A stretch of DNA of 64,000 nucleotides from Fonsecaea monophora (Eukaryota > Ascomycota > Eurotiomycetes > Chaetothyriales > Herpotrichiellaceae): NCBI RefSeq assembly GCF_001642475.1, contig NW_019173985.1, forward strand, positions 1 to 64,000, given 5' to 3'. The position numbers and the translations under genes were made by a program. The notes beneath the pieces were generated by a model. The model did not search any database and was not told where the DNA came from. It saw nothing but the letters and a program-made list of their open reading frames with translations. Numbering within the stretch: the stretch's first letter is position 1; every line of letters starts with the position of its first letter. Shown here piece after piece: positions 37,186 to 48,650 of this stretch.

Positions 37186-38476
37186 ATGGACCCATTTCGC
37201 AGTTTCAGGCCCTCACTCATCACGGTGCAGTTCTTCGCTCTGCTGATGACCTCTATTGTCTGTGCAGGTAAGACACTAAGCAGAAGCTTTGTGGTTGTCA
37301 TACTGATATGTGCTTCAGCCGCGGCCAAAGGGCTTGGAGCTTCCATCACTCCTGTCGAGTTCCTAACCAGAGAAACTCTGCAAAAAGTCAGTCTCCACCT
37401 TTCCCAACGCTGTTCTGTCTGTAACGACTGCTGACGCCAAAATAGCTCATCGTTGCAGCCCTTCCCCCCTATTTCCTGTGCAACATGTTCGTCAAACACG
37501 CATGGTTGACGTTCTACTACGGCCTGGCACAGACTCGTGCCCAGAGATATTTTATCCACTTGATGCAGTTTTCTGCCTTTACCTTTGGCCTCAGTTCTGT
37601 GTTCGTCATATTGCTGCAATGCATCCCATTGAGCTACGCCTGGCGTCAATACCAAGATCCGACTGGCGAGCTCGAGAAGGGGAAGTGCATCAACTTGTTA
37701 TCCTACTTCTATTTCAATGCCAGCTTCATGATTGCCAATGATGTGGTCATGTACTTGATACCGATGGTATTGCTGTGGAAGGTCGAAACACTTCGTGAAC
37801 ACCGGTGGAGCCTATATGCGTTGTTCGCTGTCTGTTTCGTGTATGTGGTAACGCTCTCGTTTCCAGGGAACTCCATTGCTAACACTTGACTTCAGTGTCA
37901 TCTTGGCTAGCATCTTTCGACTCGTCGCCGTCTACGAAATTGATACTTCGCCCAACAGGATCTCAGGTATGCTCTCCTCGCATCCCTTCTCACCCTTTCA
38001 CATAGGGTCTATATCACCGCAAGCTTGCTAACATGCCATGTCAACTTACAGAAAACTACGCTCTGGTCTTCATCTGGGCGGGCGTGGAAAACCACATCGG
38101 CATCTGCGCCGCCTGTGCGGGTGCACTCAAGGCGAGAGTGTGCATGACTTATCGAAGAGTCAAGATGCTTTCCGTCGACCTGCGCAACAAGTCGTGGCTT
38201 GCATCCGCGTCGGCACCTGGTTCCGCATCGACATCGACGGGCTCACGAACAGACACTGCTACTCGAAGCCAGATCACAGAGGAGCGAACCCTCTACGAGC
38301 GGACGAGCAGTCTACCGTCGTTGCACTTGGCTGGACCCATCTCGTTCGACAAAGGGCCCAGAGGCACAGTCACGGAGCTGGTCGACATCCGACAGCCCAA
38401 GTCGGCATGTTCCTCGGCCTCACATTCGCGAGCGACGTCTGAGGACAGTCAGACTTCAACGCTTCAACAAAAGTAA
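37186..38476 (+). CDS. Rhodopsin-fold (Pth11-like) integral membrane protein
   Basis: An in-frame model with exons 37186-37267, 37319-37386, 37446-37840, 37896-37966 and 38052-38476 gives 346 residues. About six hydrophobic helices are visible: LITVQFFALLMTSIVCA, LIVAALPPYFLCNMFV, FTFGLSSVFVILLQCIPLSY, FMIANDVVMYLIPMVLLWKV, LYALFAVCFVVILASIFRLV and the NYALVFIWAGVENHIGICAA segment. Order and features (a late Trp/Glu-containing helix, a Ser-rich cytoplasmic tail of about 110 residues) match the fungal rhodopsin-domain / Pth11-like class, which normally has seven helices. The first helix seems to be encoded just upstream (36975-37101) but cannot be spliced in frame with any acceptor I can find. 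The gene may be damaged, mis-sequenced, or start internally. Ligand and role unknown. Confidence 0.65.
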
Positions 38477-39191
38477 GCAACAAGAGTTCCGCGGTCGGGG
38501 CCACAAGTGGATGTCAAGCACTGGTCTTCTTGGGTGATGCTGGTAATGCGGATTGGTCACACTTGTCCGCAGCAGTATCTTCCATTCCCATCCTGTGGTA
38601 CCTCAACCCCTGCTCCGCCAGAAAAAAAAAAGGGTGAACAAGTTTAACGGCCTGACTGACGACGGCTGTTACTGATACTATTACGAAAATGAGAAACAAT
38701 ATCAACGAAAAGTCGAATGCAAGGTGTTTATGACTAATGTATGTGGCTACGAGGGTTGGGTTGGATTGAGAGGCATTTCTGAATGAATGATTCGAACGGA
38801 TGGCAAAATGTCAAATGGGACTTGAAGGGCAATGGTTTGGCGTCCTGCTCTTCCACGGGTCGGTCATGGAGTGGTCTGGTGTTGATGATGATGATGGCGA
38901 CGGTGATGGAGTTACGATCACGGCTATTGCCATGGCTATGGCTGCCACTTACCTATACCTCAAGGCGAAGACCGGGGTGGCATTGGATTTGATCAGCTAG
39001 CGATCATGTACTCTGGAGATATTGGGATAGTACCACAGTAGCCGGGAAGTGTGCCAGTCACTCGTACGTAGGATGTTACTTTACATCTCGTCTGTCCCTA
39101 CCGATGTGGCAGCGGCAGCGACAGCGACGTGTTTTAATGAACGATATTCGACCTGTACTCTATCCCGTCCCCATCCCTAATCCCCGACCCC
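38477..39191. other. Intergenic region, convergent 3' flanks
   Basis: Between the membrane-protein gene (+) and the DUF3237 gene (-), so both flanks are 3' ends. Apart from a GATGAT-rich patch near 38880-38900, nothing is seen. Confidence 0.5.
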
Positions 39192-39773
39192 TCACACAAC
39201 GACCTGGTAAATCGCATATTCTACCTTCTCGACTCCCCCAGGCCCAAGAATCAGCGCGACCTTGGCGACCAGCACGGCAAAGTTCATCCACCAGTACTCC
39301 CTGCTGGAGGTGTTGCACCAGAGCACCTCGGTGCCGTATAGCGCCGAGGGCATCCCTGCTTCTTCATTGGTGGGAGGACCAGCCGCAGCTTTGGCAGCGT
39401 CTGCATCTGTGTCCGGGGCCGGGGCAACAGCGCCGTCCAAGGCGCTCATGATGGGCCCGGTGAGCTTATCGTACCCGACGCAGTGGAACTTGAACAGCGT
39501 AGTCGACCCCGTCGCCGGGTCCGGCTCCGTCTGCGCAATGACCCGCAGGTCGACCTCGATGGTCAGGTCGTCGACGTGTCGTGTGAAGTAGTCGCCGCCG
39601 CCGGGGATGACGGAGGCGATCTTCTCGCCCGCCGGCGTCGTCAGTTCCCCCGAGGGCGTTTCGACCCAGCTGATCCGGCCGCGAGGGGTCGCGCCGGCGT
39701 CGAGCACCGCGGTCGTCGTCAGGGTGAGGTTGAGGACGTGGTTCAACGTCGGGGGCGAGGTAGTAGTATTCAT
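39192..39773 (-). CDS. DUF3237 (UPF0311) family protein
   Basis: A single-exon gene of 193 residues. The ATG at 39773 starts MNTTTSPPTLNHVLNLTLTT; the frame runs further upstream but that part is low quality. DUF3237 features: early beta strands ending in GRISWVETPSGELTTPAGEK, then IPGGGDYFTRHVDDLTIEVD and DLRVIAQTEPDPATGSTTLF, and a C-terminal strand EYWWMNFAVLVAKVALI. The family forms a small beta barrel. An Ala/Pro/Asp-rich insertion at about residues 115-145 is unusual. No enzymatic activity is established for most members, though they often sit beside catabolic oxidoreductases, as here. It is the leftmost member of the accessory cluster, on the same strand as the oxidoreductases. Confidence 0.8.
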   Translation of the reverse strand: MNTTTSPPTLNHVLNLTLTTTAVLDAGATPRGRISWVETPSGELTTPAGEKIASVIPGGGDYFTRHVDDLTIEVDLRVIAQTEPDPATGSTTLFKFHCVGYDKLTGPIMSALDGAVAPAPDTDADAAKAAAGPPTNEEAGMPSALYGTEVLWCNTSSREYWWMNFAVLVAKVALILGPGGVEKVEYAIYQVVV

Positions 39774-40734
39774 GGCTGGGAGCGGGGTCTGATTGGCTTT
39801 TTCTGTTTTGCGTCCCGAACTGAACCGAGTATATGATATGGGTGGGTTTTTTATTTTTGAAAATGACGAGAACTCGTGATGTCGTGTTCCCTGGGGTTTG
39901 TATCGGGTCCTTTGTCCTGGTTCTACCGAACTCACCTGTGATTATATTGAGAGAGAGGCAGAAGACAAGATGACAGGCCCTCCCTCATCGTGCCTTTTCA
40001 CGGTAGTTTAGACAACGCACAGCACGGGTCTCACATTTAGCCAGTAGTGACGACTGGCCATTATCCTGGGAATATTTCCCCCGGAGAAGGTAACAGTCTA
40101 TCCTACCGTGTTGGGGGCACACTCAGAGAAACCAACGAGGCTTACGTGCGAATCGTGTTGCTGACTGCATGTGAGGTATGTATGTATGTTACGACACCTC
40201 GTCTCGGAGGGTTTAGTCATGCACACCGCCCCGAGCTAGGTAGATAGCGGGCACATCAGCGAGGAACGTGTATCTTCTCTGGCGATTGGCCTTTCGTATA
40301 TGTATGGCTTATGGAACAACGGAGTATCAGAGCATGTGAACTCGGAGGAGAGTTGCAAGTGGGCATACTTATGTTTTTCCGTTGGGCTGAGTGAGCGAGT
40401 CGGCCTATAGTTTCTCCAGCCCTTTTCATGCGAGTTGAGTTTCTGTTGCCACTTTGGCCCCAGGGCTCAGGTGGCTGTTTGTGTGCTGAGAGCTTCTCCT
40501 CCCTCTCTTCCGTGGACTATTTATGATAAGGGAATAACCAGCCCCGGTCTGATCGATGATCAGGTATTTCATTTCGTCTGCCATGAGGTAGAAACGACAA
40601 CAACACAGCATACGTGTTCGATCTGTCCAGAGCTCTTTCAAACCTGTCAACTAGGAGAGAGATACAGAACGAAAGCGCCACTTAGCGTCTCGACTCAAAT
40701 GCTCTGAGAATTCCACGTGCGTCTTTTGATGACA
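39774..40734. other. Intergenic region within the accessory cluster
   Basis: DUF3237 promoter and 3' flank of the first SDR gene. No gene seen. Confidence 0.5.
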
Positions 40735-41560
40735 CTATGCGGCAGCACCACCATCTATGGGAACTACGGCGCCTGTGATGAAAGACGCGTCGTCGCTGAG
40801 CAAGAATGCAAACAACTTGGCCACCTCGTCCGGCTTGCCTTTTCTCCCCAGCGGCAAGTTGGTGTATGTGCTCGTGGTCTGGCTCGAACCTGACGAGCGA
40901 GGACCTGACAGTAGTTTCTCCAGCATGGGTGTATCGATCGGACCGCTAATTGGAAGTCAGCTTGAAAAACCCACCCCGGGAGGCAGGACGGTTGAGATAG
41001 GTTACTACTCACGGCGCGACAGCATTGATCCTGATCCCTTGCGATCCAACCTCCTTCGCCACCGTCTTGGTCAATCCGACAATGGCGTGCTTCGCACAGA
41101 CGTATGCCCCCAGCCCCGGCCGACCAAACGTGCCTGACAAGGAAGAGGCGTTGACGATACTGCCGCCGCTCTTCATGACCCGGATCTGCGCCCGGACGCA
41201 GTACATGGTGCCCGACAACGTGACGGCAATGACCTTGTCCCAAGTTTCGTTCTTCAGGTCTTTGACGTCGTTGAATCCACCGTCAATGGCGGCCAGGTTC
41301 GCCGCGGCATCCAAGCCGCCAAAGTGTGCCACTGTCGAATTGATCCAGTTATCCACCGCATCACTCGAGGCGACGTTGAGAACGGTGCCCACGACCTCGA
41401 CTCCCTGGCTTTGGAATTCTTGCACGACCTTGTTGAGAGCGGCTTCGTTCAGATCCGCCAATGCCAATCTGGCGCCCCTCTCTGCTAAGAGTTTTGCCAG
41501 TGTGAGGGCGATGCCAGACGCCGCCCCCGTAATGGCAACTGTTTTGCCCTTGAAAGACAT
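40735..41560 (-). CDS. Short-chain dehydrogenase/reductase, cluster SDR-1
   Basis: Exon 1 (41013-41560) and exon 2 (40735-40945) join over a 67-nt intron to give 252 residues. Rossmann start: AITGAASGIALTLAKLLAER; the last Gly of the usual TGxxxGIG is Ala here. The NAG-equivalent is AANLAAI, the catalytic Ser lies in VNASSLSG, and the Tyr-Lys pair is in AYVCAKHA. The C-terminus DDASFITGAVVPIDGGAAA is the common SDR ending that shapes the cofactor and tetramer interface. An Asp after the second strand (LALADLNEA) suggests NAD(H) preference. Likely reaction: reversible oxidation of a secondary alcohol to a ketone. Length, intron position and exon sizes match those of the SDR at 54188-55067, so the two are duplicates. 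The Gly-to-Ala change may or may not affect binding. Confidence 0.93.
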
Positions 41561-42675
41561 TATTTTGGTGATAGAGAGAAAAGGAAACCGTGGACCTTTG
41601 CGTCGTGTCGTTTTGACCCAGACACAGAGCAAAACTCGTGTGTTTTTTTATGTGATACTCACCTCAACCCGCGGCAGGATGCCGAATGCTTTCCGTCTCG
41701 GAGAACTGTGGCTGCTGCGTGCCCACCCTTTGCTCCGCGTTTGCCGTTTCCCCAGTCAAGTATTGAGCCATACTCCGGACCGTTGGGCGGGGAAATAAGG
41801 TTAGGAGACAGGTTTTGCTCCCAAACATGATACCCGAGGATTGTTGTTTGTCGTTGTGAGCAAAACTTCGCGGTTTACGTCTCTACACAGACACACACAC
41901 ACATATCCTTTTGGAGTCATGAGAATAATTCCCGCCTTTTGAGTTGCCAACTGAAGCGTAGCTCAATGAATGAGGCATGCGCAATTTGGCGTTAACGTCT
42001 CCCCCGGAACGAAGATGGCGAGTGCTTTCATACCAATCAGTACCCGGCTCAGCATACATCTACCTATATTCAGGCGGATCCCTCACCTTCAGAAGCCTCG
42101 CGAGATATTTCTTCCGACAAGGGGGGGGTCAAACTATGACGCCGGAGAAAGTTGAGTTCCATCAGCCATGTGGACAGACGCCCTGTCGATTATTTTGGCC
42201 GGGAGGAATTCGCAAATGGAGAATGCCAAAAGAACGGCTGAGCAGGAACTCGAAGGTGCACTTTCCAAAGAGAATCCCCCCCTCCCCCCACGAGTGAAGC
42301 CGCGGCCGAAGCCTGTGATACCCATGCCCGCCATCACTTGGTCAGCGGGACTGCTGGTTACCCCCTTCACTACCTCGTACACTGTTATTGCCGTTCCTGG
42401 CACTAGCCGATCTCGCAAGCGAATTGTAACGCGTTGTTATTGGTGGGATATAGTCACCATTCCTATCAAGGACATTCAAGCTAATCCCGATACGTTATTA
42501 CTAGTTCAGTTCGGAGTGATCGGCACCGACGCACCGACGGCGGTGGCGGCATAGCAGAACAGTATTGCATATCGCATAGCACTTTGTTCCAGCAACGTCA
42601 ATTCAAGCCTGTAATAGCCTTGTGAGACAATACACCACGACCTTCTCATGAGCTGAGATCTATTCCCTGTCTGCT
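41561..42675. other. Intergenic region within the accessory cluster
   Basis: SDR-1 promoter and 3' flank of the monooxygenase. An ORF of 128 codons at 42168-42554 (+) has no recognised domain and is not called. A CA repeat lies at about 41888-41901. Confidence 0.5.
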
Positions 42676-44897
42676 CTAGTAGTCGTTGTACCCCTCCTCC
42701 GGATCTTCAAAGTACCACGCGTTATCCTCGCCTGGCTCCTCCATGGTCGAGAAGCCATTGCCGAGGAACTGGAACCGATTGTCCGTGTGGTACGTATACT
42801 CCCAATCTTCCAACCTCATGTGCTTCAGCATGTGGAACCAGTGGATGCGACCTCCGGGATGCAAGGCGATGATGGGTCCGTCGACCGTCCCGTTCTTGAA
42901 CCAGCTGCGGCACGGCGTGGCCCAGACCGTGCGCTTCATGAATTCCGTCGTGTGCACGCCAAAGTCCCGGATCGCCTCGACCTTGGGACTCACGGACTTG
43001 ATGTTCTGCGTCTGCATCTTCTTCATCAGGTTGATGAGGTATTTCGTCGTGTGTTCGATGATGGGGAGGTTCGAACCGTGCGCCACGGGTGAATTCGGTC
43101 CCAGGAACACTGAAATTCAAAGAACTTTGGTCAAAGCCCGAAAATTGGTGGACGAGGAGGAGGAGGAGACTCACTAAAGTAATTTGGAAAGTTATTTGTC
43201 GCCATCGAGAGGTAAGCTTCTGGCTTTTGTGACCACTGCTCCGAGAGAATCGTGCCGTTTCGCCCGGTGAGTTTGAACCGTGGACAGAACGAGATGTCGA
43301 ATCCCGTGGCGCAGATGAACGCGTCCACCTTGACAATCTCGCCGGTAGCGAGCTTAATGCCTTCCGGCACGACTGATTCGATACGATCGGTAATGACCCT
43401 CGTGTTGGGTGCCATTAACGCTTCGAGATACCCATTTCCCGGTGTTGGACGGCGACAAGCCACGCCAAAGGTTGGAATCAAGGCTTTCGCGAGACGTTCA
43501 TTGTAGTGGAGTCTCGTGCGCATCTCGTTGATCGAGTATAGCCGTGCCTCTTCCTGTTCAGGACTTCCCATGATAGCCTGAACACCAACGTCAGCTATTG
43601 AGGTGAATTTGTTTTTATTCGAGAAAAGCAACCAAAAAGACGCACAATCTTAAATCGACGGTTGAGTTCGCTCTCGATCGACTTTCTGTACTGCATGTAT
43701 TTCTTGGGATCTTCCCTGAATTCCTTTTTCTGTTGTTCACTGACTATTTGTGCATCTTTTCGTCAATCACGGGCCTCAATTGTGGAAACAAGTATGTAGA
43801 TGACAAACCACTTACAAGCGAAATTTGCGCCCCCAGGGCCGGCGTGGTCTTGTGCGAATCCCGCAGTGATCCAGGTCGGTGTGCGAATGAATGTTGTCAG
43901 AGACTTGACAGCTGTTTTTGATCAATAAGCCCACAAAGCCCCCCCCAAAACAGGCCACGTTGCCAACCGGTGTTCATTTACCTGGCTGTATGGTGGGAAC
44001 AATCTGAATGCCAGACGATCCGCACCCGAGAACGGCAACTTCTTTGCCTCGGAAATCGTAGCCGTCGTCCCAAGCGGCGCTGTGTATCAAAGCGCCTTTG
44101 AAGGAGTGCAAACCAGGAATGTCTGGCCACTTCCAATTACTGGCAAAAAAAAAAAAAAAACCATGTCAGCTGGATGTTACCTCGACCAATATCTCTCGGG
44201 CATAACGTACTTGAGAATCCCACAGCCATTGATAAAGACGTGTGCCCAGTCCTCTTTCGTGGCCCCGGTCAGCACGTCTTTGACTTTGATATTCCAGATG
44301 CCTTGGTCCTCGTCCCACGATGCCTCTTGGACAAAATGATTCAGTTGTACGTGCTTGTACAGCTCATACTTTTCCGCAATGTCCTTGAAATACTGCAGGA
44401 TCTCTTGGGAACTCGAATAACTGCCGTGTTTTTGGTCAGAAAAGCAAAATCCCGTGCAAAATGAACGAGCATGTGAATAAACGTACAAATGTGTCCAATT
44501 AGGATTCGGCTCCCACGTGAACTGGTAGTTGTGAGAAGGAATGTCGCAGGCGCAGCCAGGATATCTCGCAAAGGAGATCTGTCAGTATGCTCATCAAGAG
44601 TGGGAAACCAAAAAGAAATTTCCTTGGTTGAAGAGGCGAGGGGGCATACTTGTTCTCGAACCAAGTGCCTCCAACGTCGGCATTCTTGTCGTAGATGGTC
44701 AACTCGTAGTTCTTCATGTGCAACTCCATGTGTCGCGCTGTGTTGAGTCCACTGGCACCGGCACCCACGACGACAACGCGAAGGTGCCTGGGCGTGCCCA
44801 AGGGCTCCTCCAGGACGGTATACCCGGTGTTTGTCTCTTCGTAGAAACCTGACAGGGCATGATGGGATCCATGTCCATTGACCTCCGCTGGCGCCAT
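42676..44897 (-). CDS. Baeyer-Villiger-type flavin monooxygenase
   Basis: Eight exons (44650-44897, 44487-44564, 44211-44420, 43982-44139, 43816-43911, 43646-43743, 43175-43577, 42676-43109) join in frame to 574 residues. The FAD-binding loop is VVVVGAGASGLNTARHM (about residues 40-56) and the NADPH-binding loop is VAVLGCGSSGIQIV. Between them is FKGALIHSAAWDD, an exact match to the Baeyer-Villiger fingerprint FxGxxxHxxxW. The ATG-type motif AFICATGFDISF follows. DIPSHNYQFTWEPN near the N-terminus is typical of this class. Such enzymes insert oxygen next to a ketone carbonyl, giving an ester or lactone, using FAD, NADPH and O2; some members oxidise heteroatoms instead. Flanked by SDRs that could supply the ketone. 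Intron 3 carries a T16 tract (minus strand) beside its acceptor. Confidence 0.95.
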
Positions 44898-45693
44898 CTG
44901 AGTTTATGCTGTGATATGATATGCAACAATCCGTGGTAGAGATTCAAAAGTACTTCCCCAAGAAGGTCGAAAAACCAGAGCAGCGAACTTCGATTCACAC
45001 GGTACCGGCGTAGTTAATCAAGTCAGAGATAGTCATTTTCAGTCTAAAAGTATTTGAACCTTAATAACACAGTAGTAGAGTGTCTGCTACACAGTCATGA
45101 CGGGCGTGAAAATTTGCCGTTTGCGGCTCACGGCTTCGGTTCGGCTACCGGGCAGCACATCGAGGCTGGAAGGGCATCACACGCGGATGAACCTTTCTTC
45201 TGAGAACCGAGAACTGAGAAATGGTAACCGGACAAGGATGCATGCAGCTTCGGCAGGCCAGACCAGACCAGACCCGAGCCGCTGAGTAACATGAAAAAAA
45301 CCACCGGGCAAGGGTCGTGGTCAAGAGTGGAAAGATGAGAGAGCAGTGCTCGACTGTTGTACAACCTTTTCATCAATTAGAGCAAATTGACCTACAGTGA
45401 AGATGAATGCACAGCTACCGTCTGTCGAAGTCCAAGGATTTCTGGAGAGCCAAACAAATGACTATTCACTGACTCAAACCTGAGGGATGCGACTATTCTT
45501 GGGGGGCGAAGCATAGAAACGGAGTGGCGATACACAATATGGCTTACTTGCTTGCTTGCCTCTTGAAGACGTCAACAAATCTAGATACAGGACTCCCGGG
45601 CCTCGAATGAACTAGACTTGTCGAGAGAATTTCAACCTGCAGAGTCCTCCATCAAAAGTGCCCATCTTCACAGTGAAGCCTACAATGAGGCTT
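44898..45693. promoter_or_regulatory. Monooxygenase promoter region and transporter 3' flank
   Basis: No gene seen. It is the upstream region of the monooxygenase. The 10-mer CGGTTCGGCT is at 45137-45146 and also occurs at 50387-50396 in the divergent promoter of SDR-2 and the regulator. CGG-containing words are typical half sites for Zn2Cys6 factors, but binding is conjecture. Confidence 0.35.
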
Positions 45694-47766
45694 TCAGGTA
45701 CCCTTGTATTCACGTTCCTCCGAGATGACCAGAGTCTTCTCCTTGACAAAGTCCGGGCCTTCAGACTTCATCAGCTCTTGATCCAACCTCTCCCTTTCTT
45801 CGGCTGTCATGTTTGAGAGATCGATGAGAACTTCGTCGCCAAACAACGTGGCGATTTCCTCCAACGTCAAGCCTTTGGTTTCCGGGCTGTAATACCAAAA
45901 GAGTGGGAGGCCCACAATCATGAGGGCGATGAAGAGGAAGAAAAACTTGTAGCCGACGTTGGCGAAAGCGGTCGGTGCGACCTCGTTGTAGATGATGGCA
46001 GCGACGAGATACCCGGTGAAGGCGAACGACAGGCCCTGTGCGCGCGCGTGGGTGGGGAATATCTCGGTACAGTAGATGAACGAGTTCGCGTCGATGCAGC
46101 TGCCATAGAAGCCGACCAAGGCGAAGATGAAGAATACCCCGAATCCATTGCCTACTTTGTTGTCGGTTCCCGCGAAGCAGGCAATCATGGCGGTGGTGCA
46201 GGAGAGCATCACGAGGCAGCCAAACTGGGAGGCGGTTAGGTCAGTGACTTTTCGAAAGAGGCCTTTTATAGATTGGTGCTTACGACTCCGACTGTGATCA
46301 TGAGGATACGGCCCCAGCGGTCCACGACCATAGCAGCAAACAAATTGCACCCGGCAGCCCAGGAGAGGTAGACTGCGGCCAGGAGGAGTGGAATCGAGTC
46401 GTGAAGACCTAGGTTATTGTATAGCAATACCTGGTAGTTGGCGACGACAACACACCCGGTAGATTGGGCCAAAAATCTGCAACAGTCAGTTCTATCTGGT
46501 TTGAAGGGGGGTGGAAAAAGAAACATACTGAAGGCACCATGAGATTACCAGACGACGTCGGTATGAGGGAACTTTCCACATTGCCCACAGATTGTTCGGC
46601 TTGGTCCTTTCGTACTCGATCTGCGCATGGATTTGGTAGTACTCCTCGCGGGCCATCAGGTCGTTGACGTCTTCAGACGTGTGGTGGAGCTTCTTCAGAA
46701 TGTCCATGGCGCGATCATCCTTGGCCTTATGAACAAGCCATCTGGGAGATTCAGGCACCCACGGGGAGGCCACGATAAGGGCAAGAGGGGCGACGACTGG
46801 ATCAAGAGACCTCGATCAGAACTATCCTCGACAAGTGCGTAACAATATGGACGGCTTTACCTTGAAGTGCCAAAAGTAGACGCCATTGGATCTGGGGATT
46901 CGCCTGGAAATAGCACCCGAAACCACTCCATCCTGCAAGCGCCTGAAATGCTTGTTAGGATTTTGTTGGAAAGAAGAAGAAGAACAAAGGCCAACTCACA
47001 TATCCAGCCACCAACAAAAAGCCGTGTTGGCCCACCATGCGACCTCTAATGTTGGATATTAGCAACTTTGGACCATCCGTTGGGGTGCAGAAATATGGGT
47101 CATCATCTCACCTTTGTGCGGCAGGCGAGACCTCGGATTGGTAAATGGGGACGGAAACAACAATCATTCCAGACCTTGATCGAATTGTGTCAGTATCAAT
47201 TTGGTTGAAAACGAGAATCTCTGCCTGGTACTCAGATTCCCAGGGCAGTTGGGAAAGCCATACCCTGCACCACCGATAGTTCGGCCGACGAGAAACATGG
47301 CCATATGCACCGAAGCACTCTGTATAATGGCACCGACCACGCAAATGGCACAGGTAATCTGTAAATTGCGGATACGACCGTATTTGTCGGCCAGCCAAGC
47401 GGCGAAGAGACAACCGATCAGACCGCCTCCATAATAGGTGCCGTTGGAAGCTATATCGCCCACGAGTGAGTGACTTTCGTAGTAGCAGAAAACATCGAGG
47501 GAAATTCTAGCTTACCCCCCAAGATACGGTTAGACGCCGAACCACCGTCAATCAACGAGATGTCGTAGTACGAGAAGAAGCCAGGGAGACTGGTTCGCCC
47601 GTTAGTCCAGAGGTTCGGTACAATTGTTCCCAAGTCACTCTCACCCCATGACAGATCCAAAGGACGCGGCGTTGAATCCAAAGGCGAAGGAACCCAGGGC
47701 CACGGTGAAAATGATGATGAAGTTGTAGGCATTTCCACCGTGGTTGCGAACGTTATCTGCCGTCAT
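45694..47766 (-). CDS. MFS transporter, sugar-porter type
   Basis: Nine exons (47645-47766, 47516-47589, 47264-47450, 47112-47174, 47000-47045, 46861-46942, 46529-46796, 46284-46476, 45694-46224) join in frame to 521 residues. Twelve hydrophobic segments fit the major facilitator fold. Sugar-porter signatures: LADKYGRI after helix 2, VPIYQSEVSPAAQRGRMV after helix 4, PESPRWLVHKAKDDRA before the central loop, VDRWGRI after helix 8, and PETKGLTLEE after helix 12. The family moves hexoses, pentoses, quinate, myo-inositol, glycosides and other small polyols, usually by proton symport, in the plasma membrane. The substrate cannot be deduced, but placement between oxidoreductases suggests uptake of the cluster substrate. 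All residues that define the family are present, so it should be functional. Confidence 0.94.
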
Positions 47767-48650
47767 GTTGGAAGGGAACGAGGTGTACCAGCAAGAGGTA
47801 CAAGGGAATGGTTTGAAAGTGTCAAACTTGGCAGCAAGATCTTCTTTTCGACGGGGCCAAGGTAAGTATATCTATAAATCAGTCCACCGCCAACCGCCTC
47901 AACCACGGTCTGAACCTAAATCCTTTCATACTACCTCGGGCCAATGTACATGGAGCGTTTCGGCGATGAGGAGTATGGTCCGGGTCAGAGAGGTCTAGTC
48001 TTGAACTTTCTGCGAGCCGAAGTATAGTTGGAAAACAAACGAAGCAGGCCCGCCTGAGCAAGGAGGTGAACGTGTGTCTGGGGGAGGCGGGGGAATTCCC
48101 CAGGATTGCGGAGATTGATCCCCAGTAGTACCAGTGTGCCATTTTGCTAGTAGCAAGGAGATGTTGGAGTAAGGGGGAGTGGATACTCGGTACAGCACTT
48201 AGAGTCCGTGTCGGTGAGCCGGTCTGTGAGGTTTGCACCAACGAGCTACCTATAATACTTGTGTAGAGTACACCCTTGTATAGACCCGGCTTTCAGTTCC
48301 CGATGCGTTGTCGGAACGCGGCTCACTTGCCGTCCTTAAATTTGTAATCACCATGTACATAATATTGGAGGCTGTAGCGGGCCGGACGCGTTTCCAGCCA
48401 GGGTTATATACACGAGGAGATACATGAGACAATGGTGGCTCACGTGGCCGTCAATGTCCGCCATTGAGATGCTATTGGGGATACTCTGCCAGAGTACAAG
48501 GGAAGTTTTGTTGCGTATATAGCTTGCAATCAGTGAGTTGAGACACTATGGAGTCGAATGTCAATACGATCTCTTCTCCAGCGAAGTAAATATATCACAA
48601 AGCGTCTGCTGCCGTTTGACCCGTCCTTTCTGGACAGCCCCTCGAGATTC
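47767..48650. other. Intergenic region within the accessory cluster
   Basis: Transporter promoter and SDR-2 3' flank. No gene supported; ORFs here are domain-free. Confidence 0.5.

Noticed and set aside
39774..39935. Longer N-terminus for the DUF3237 protein
   Set aside because: The extension is non-conserved and the family fold begins right after the ATG at 39773.
42168..42554. 128-codon ORF on the plus strand beside the monooxygenase
   Set aside because: No domain, odd composition, and an overlapping minus-strand ORF of similar length; not supportable as a gene.
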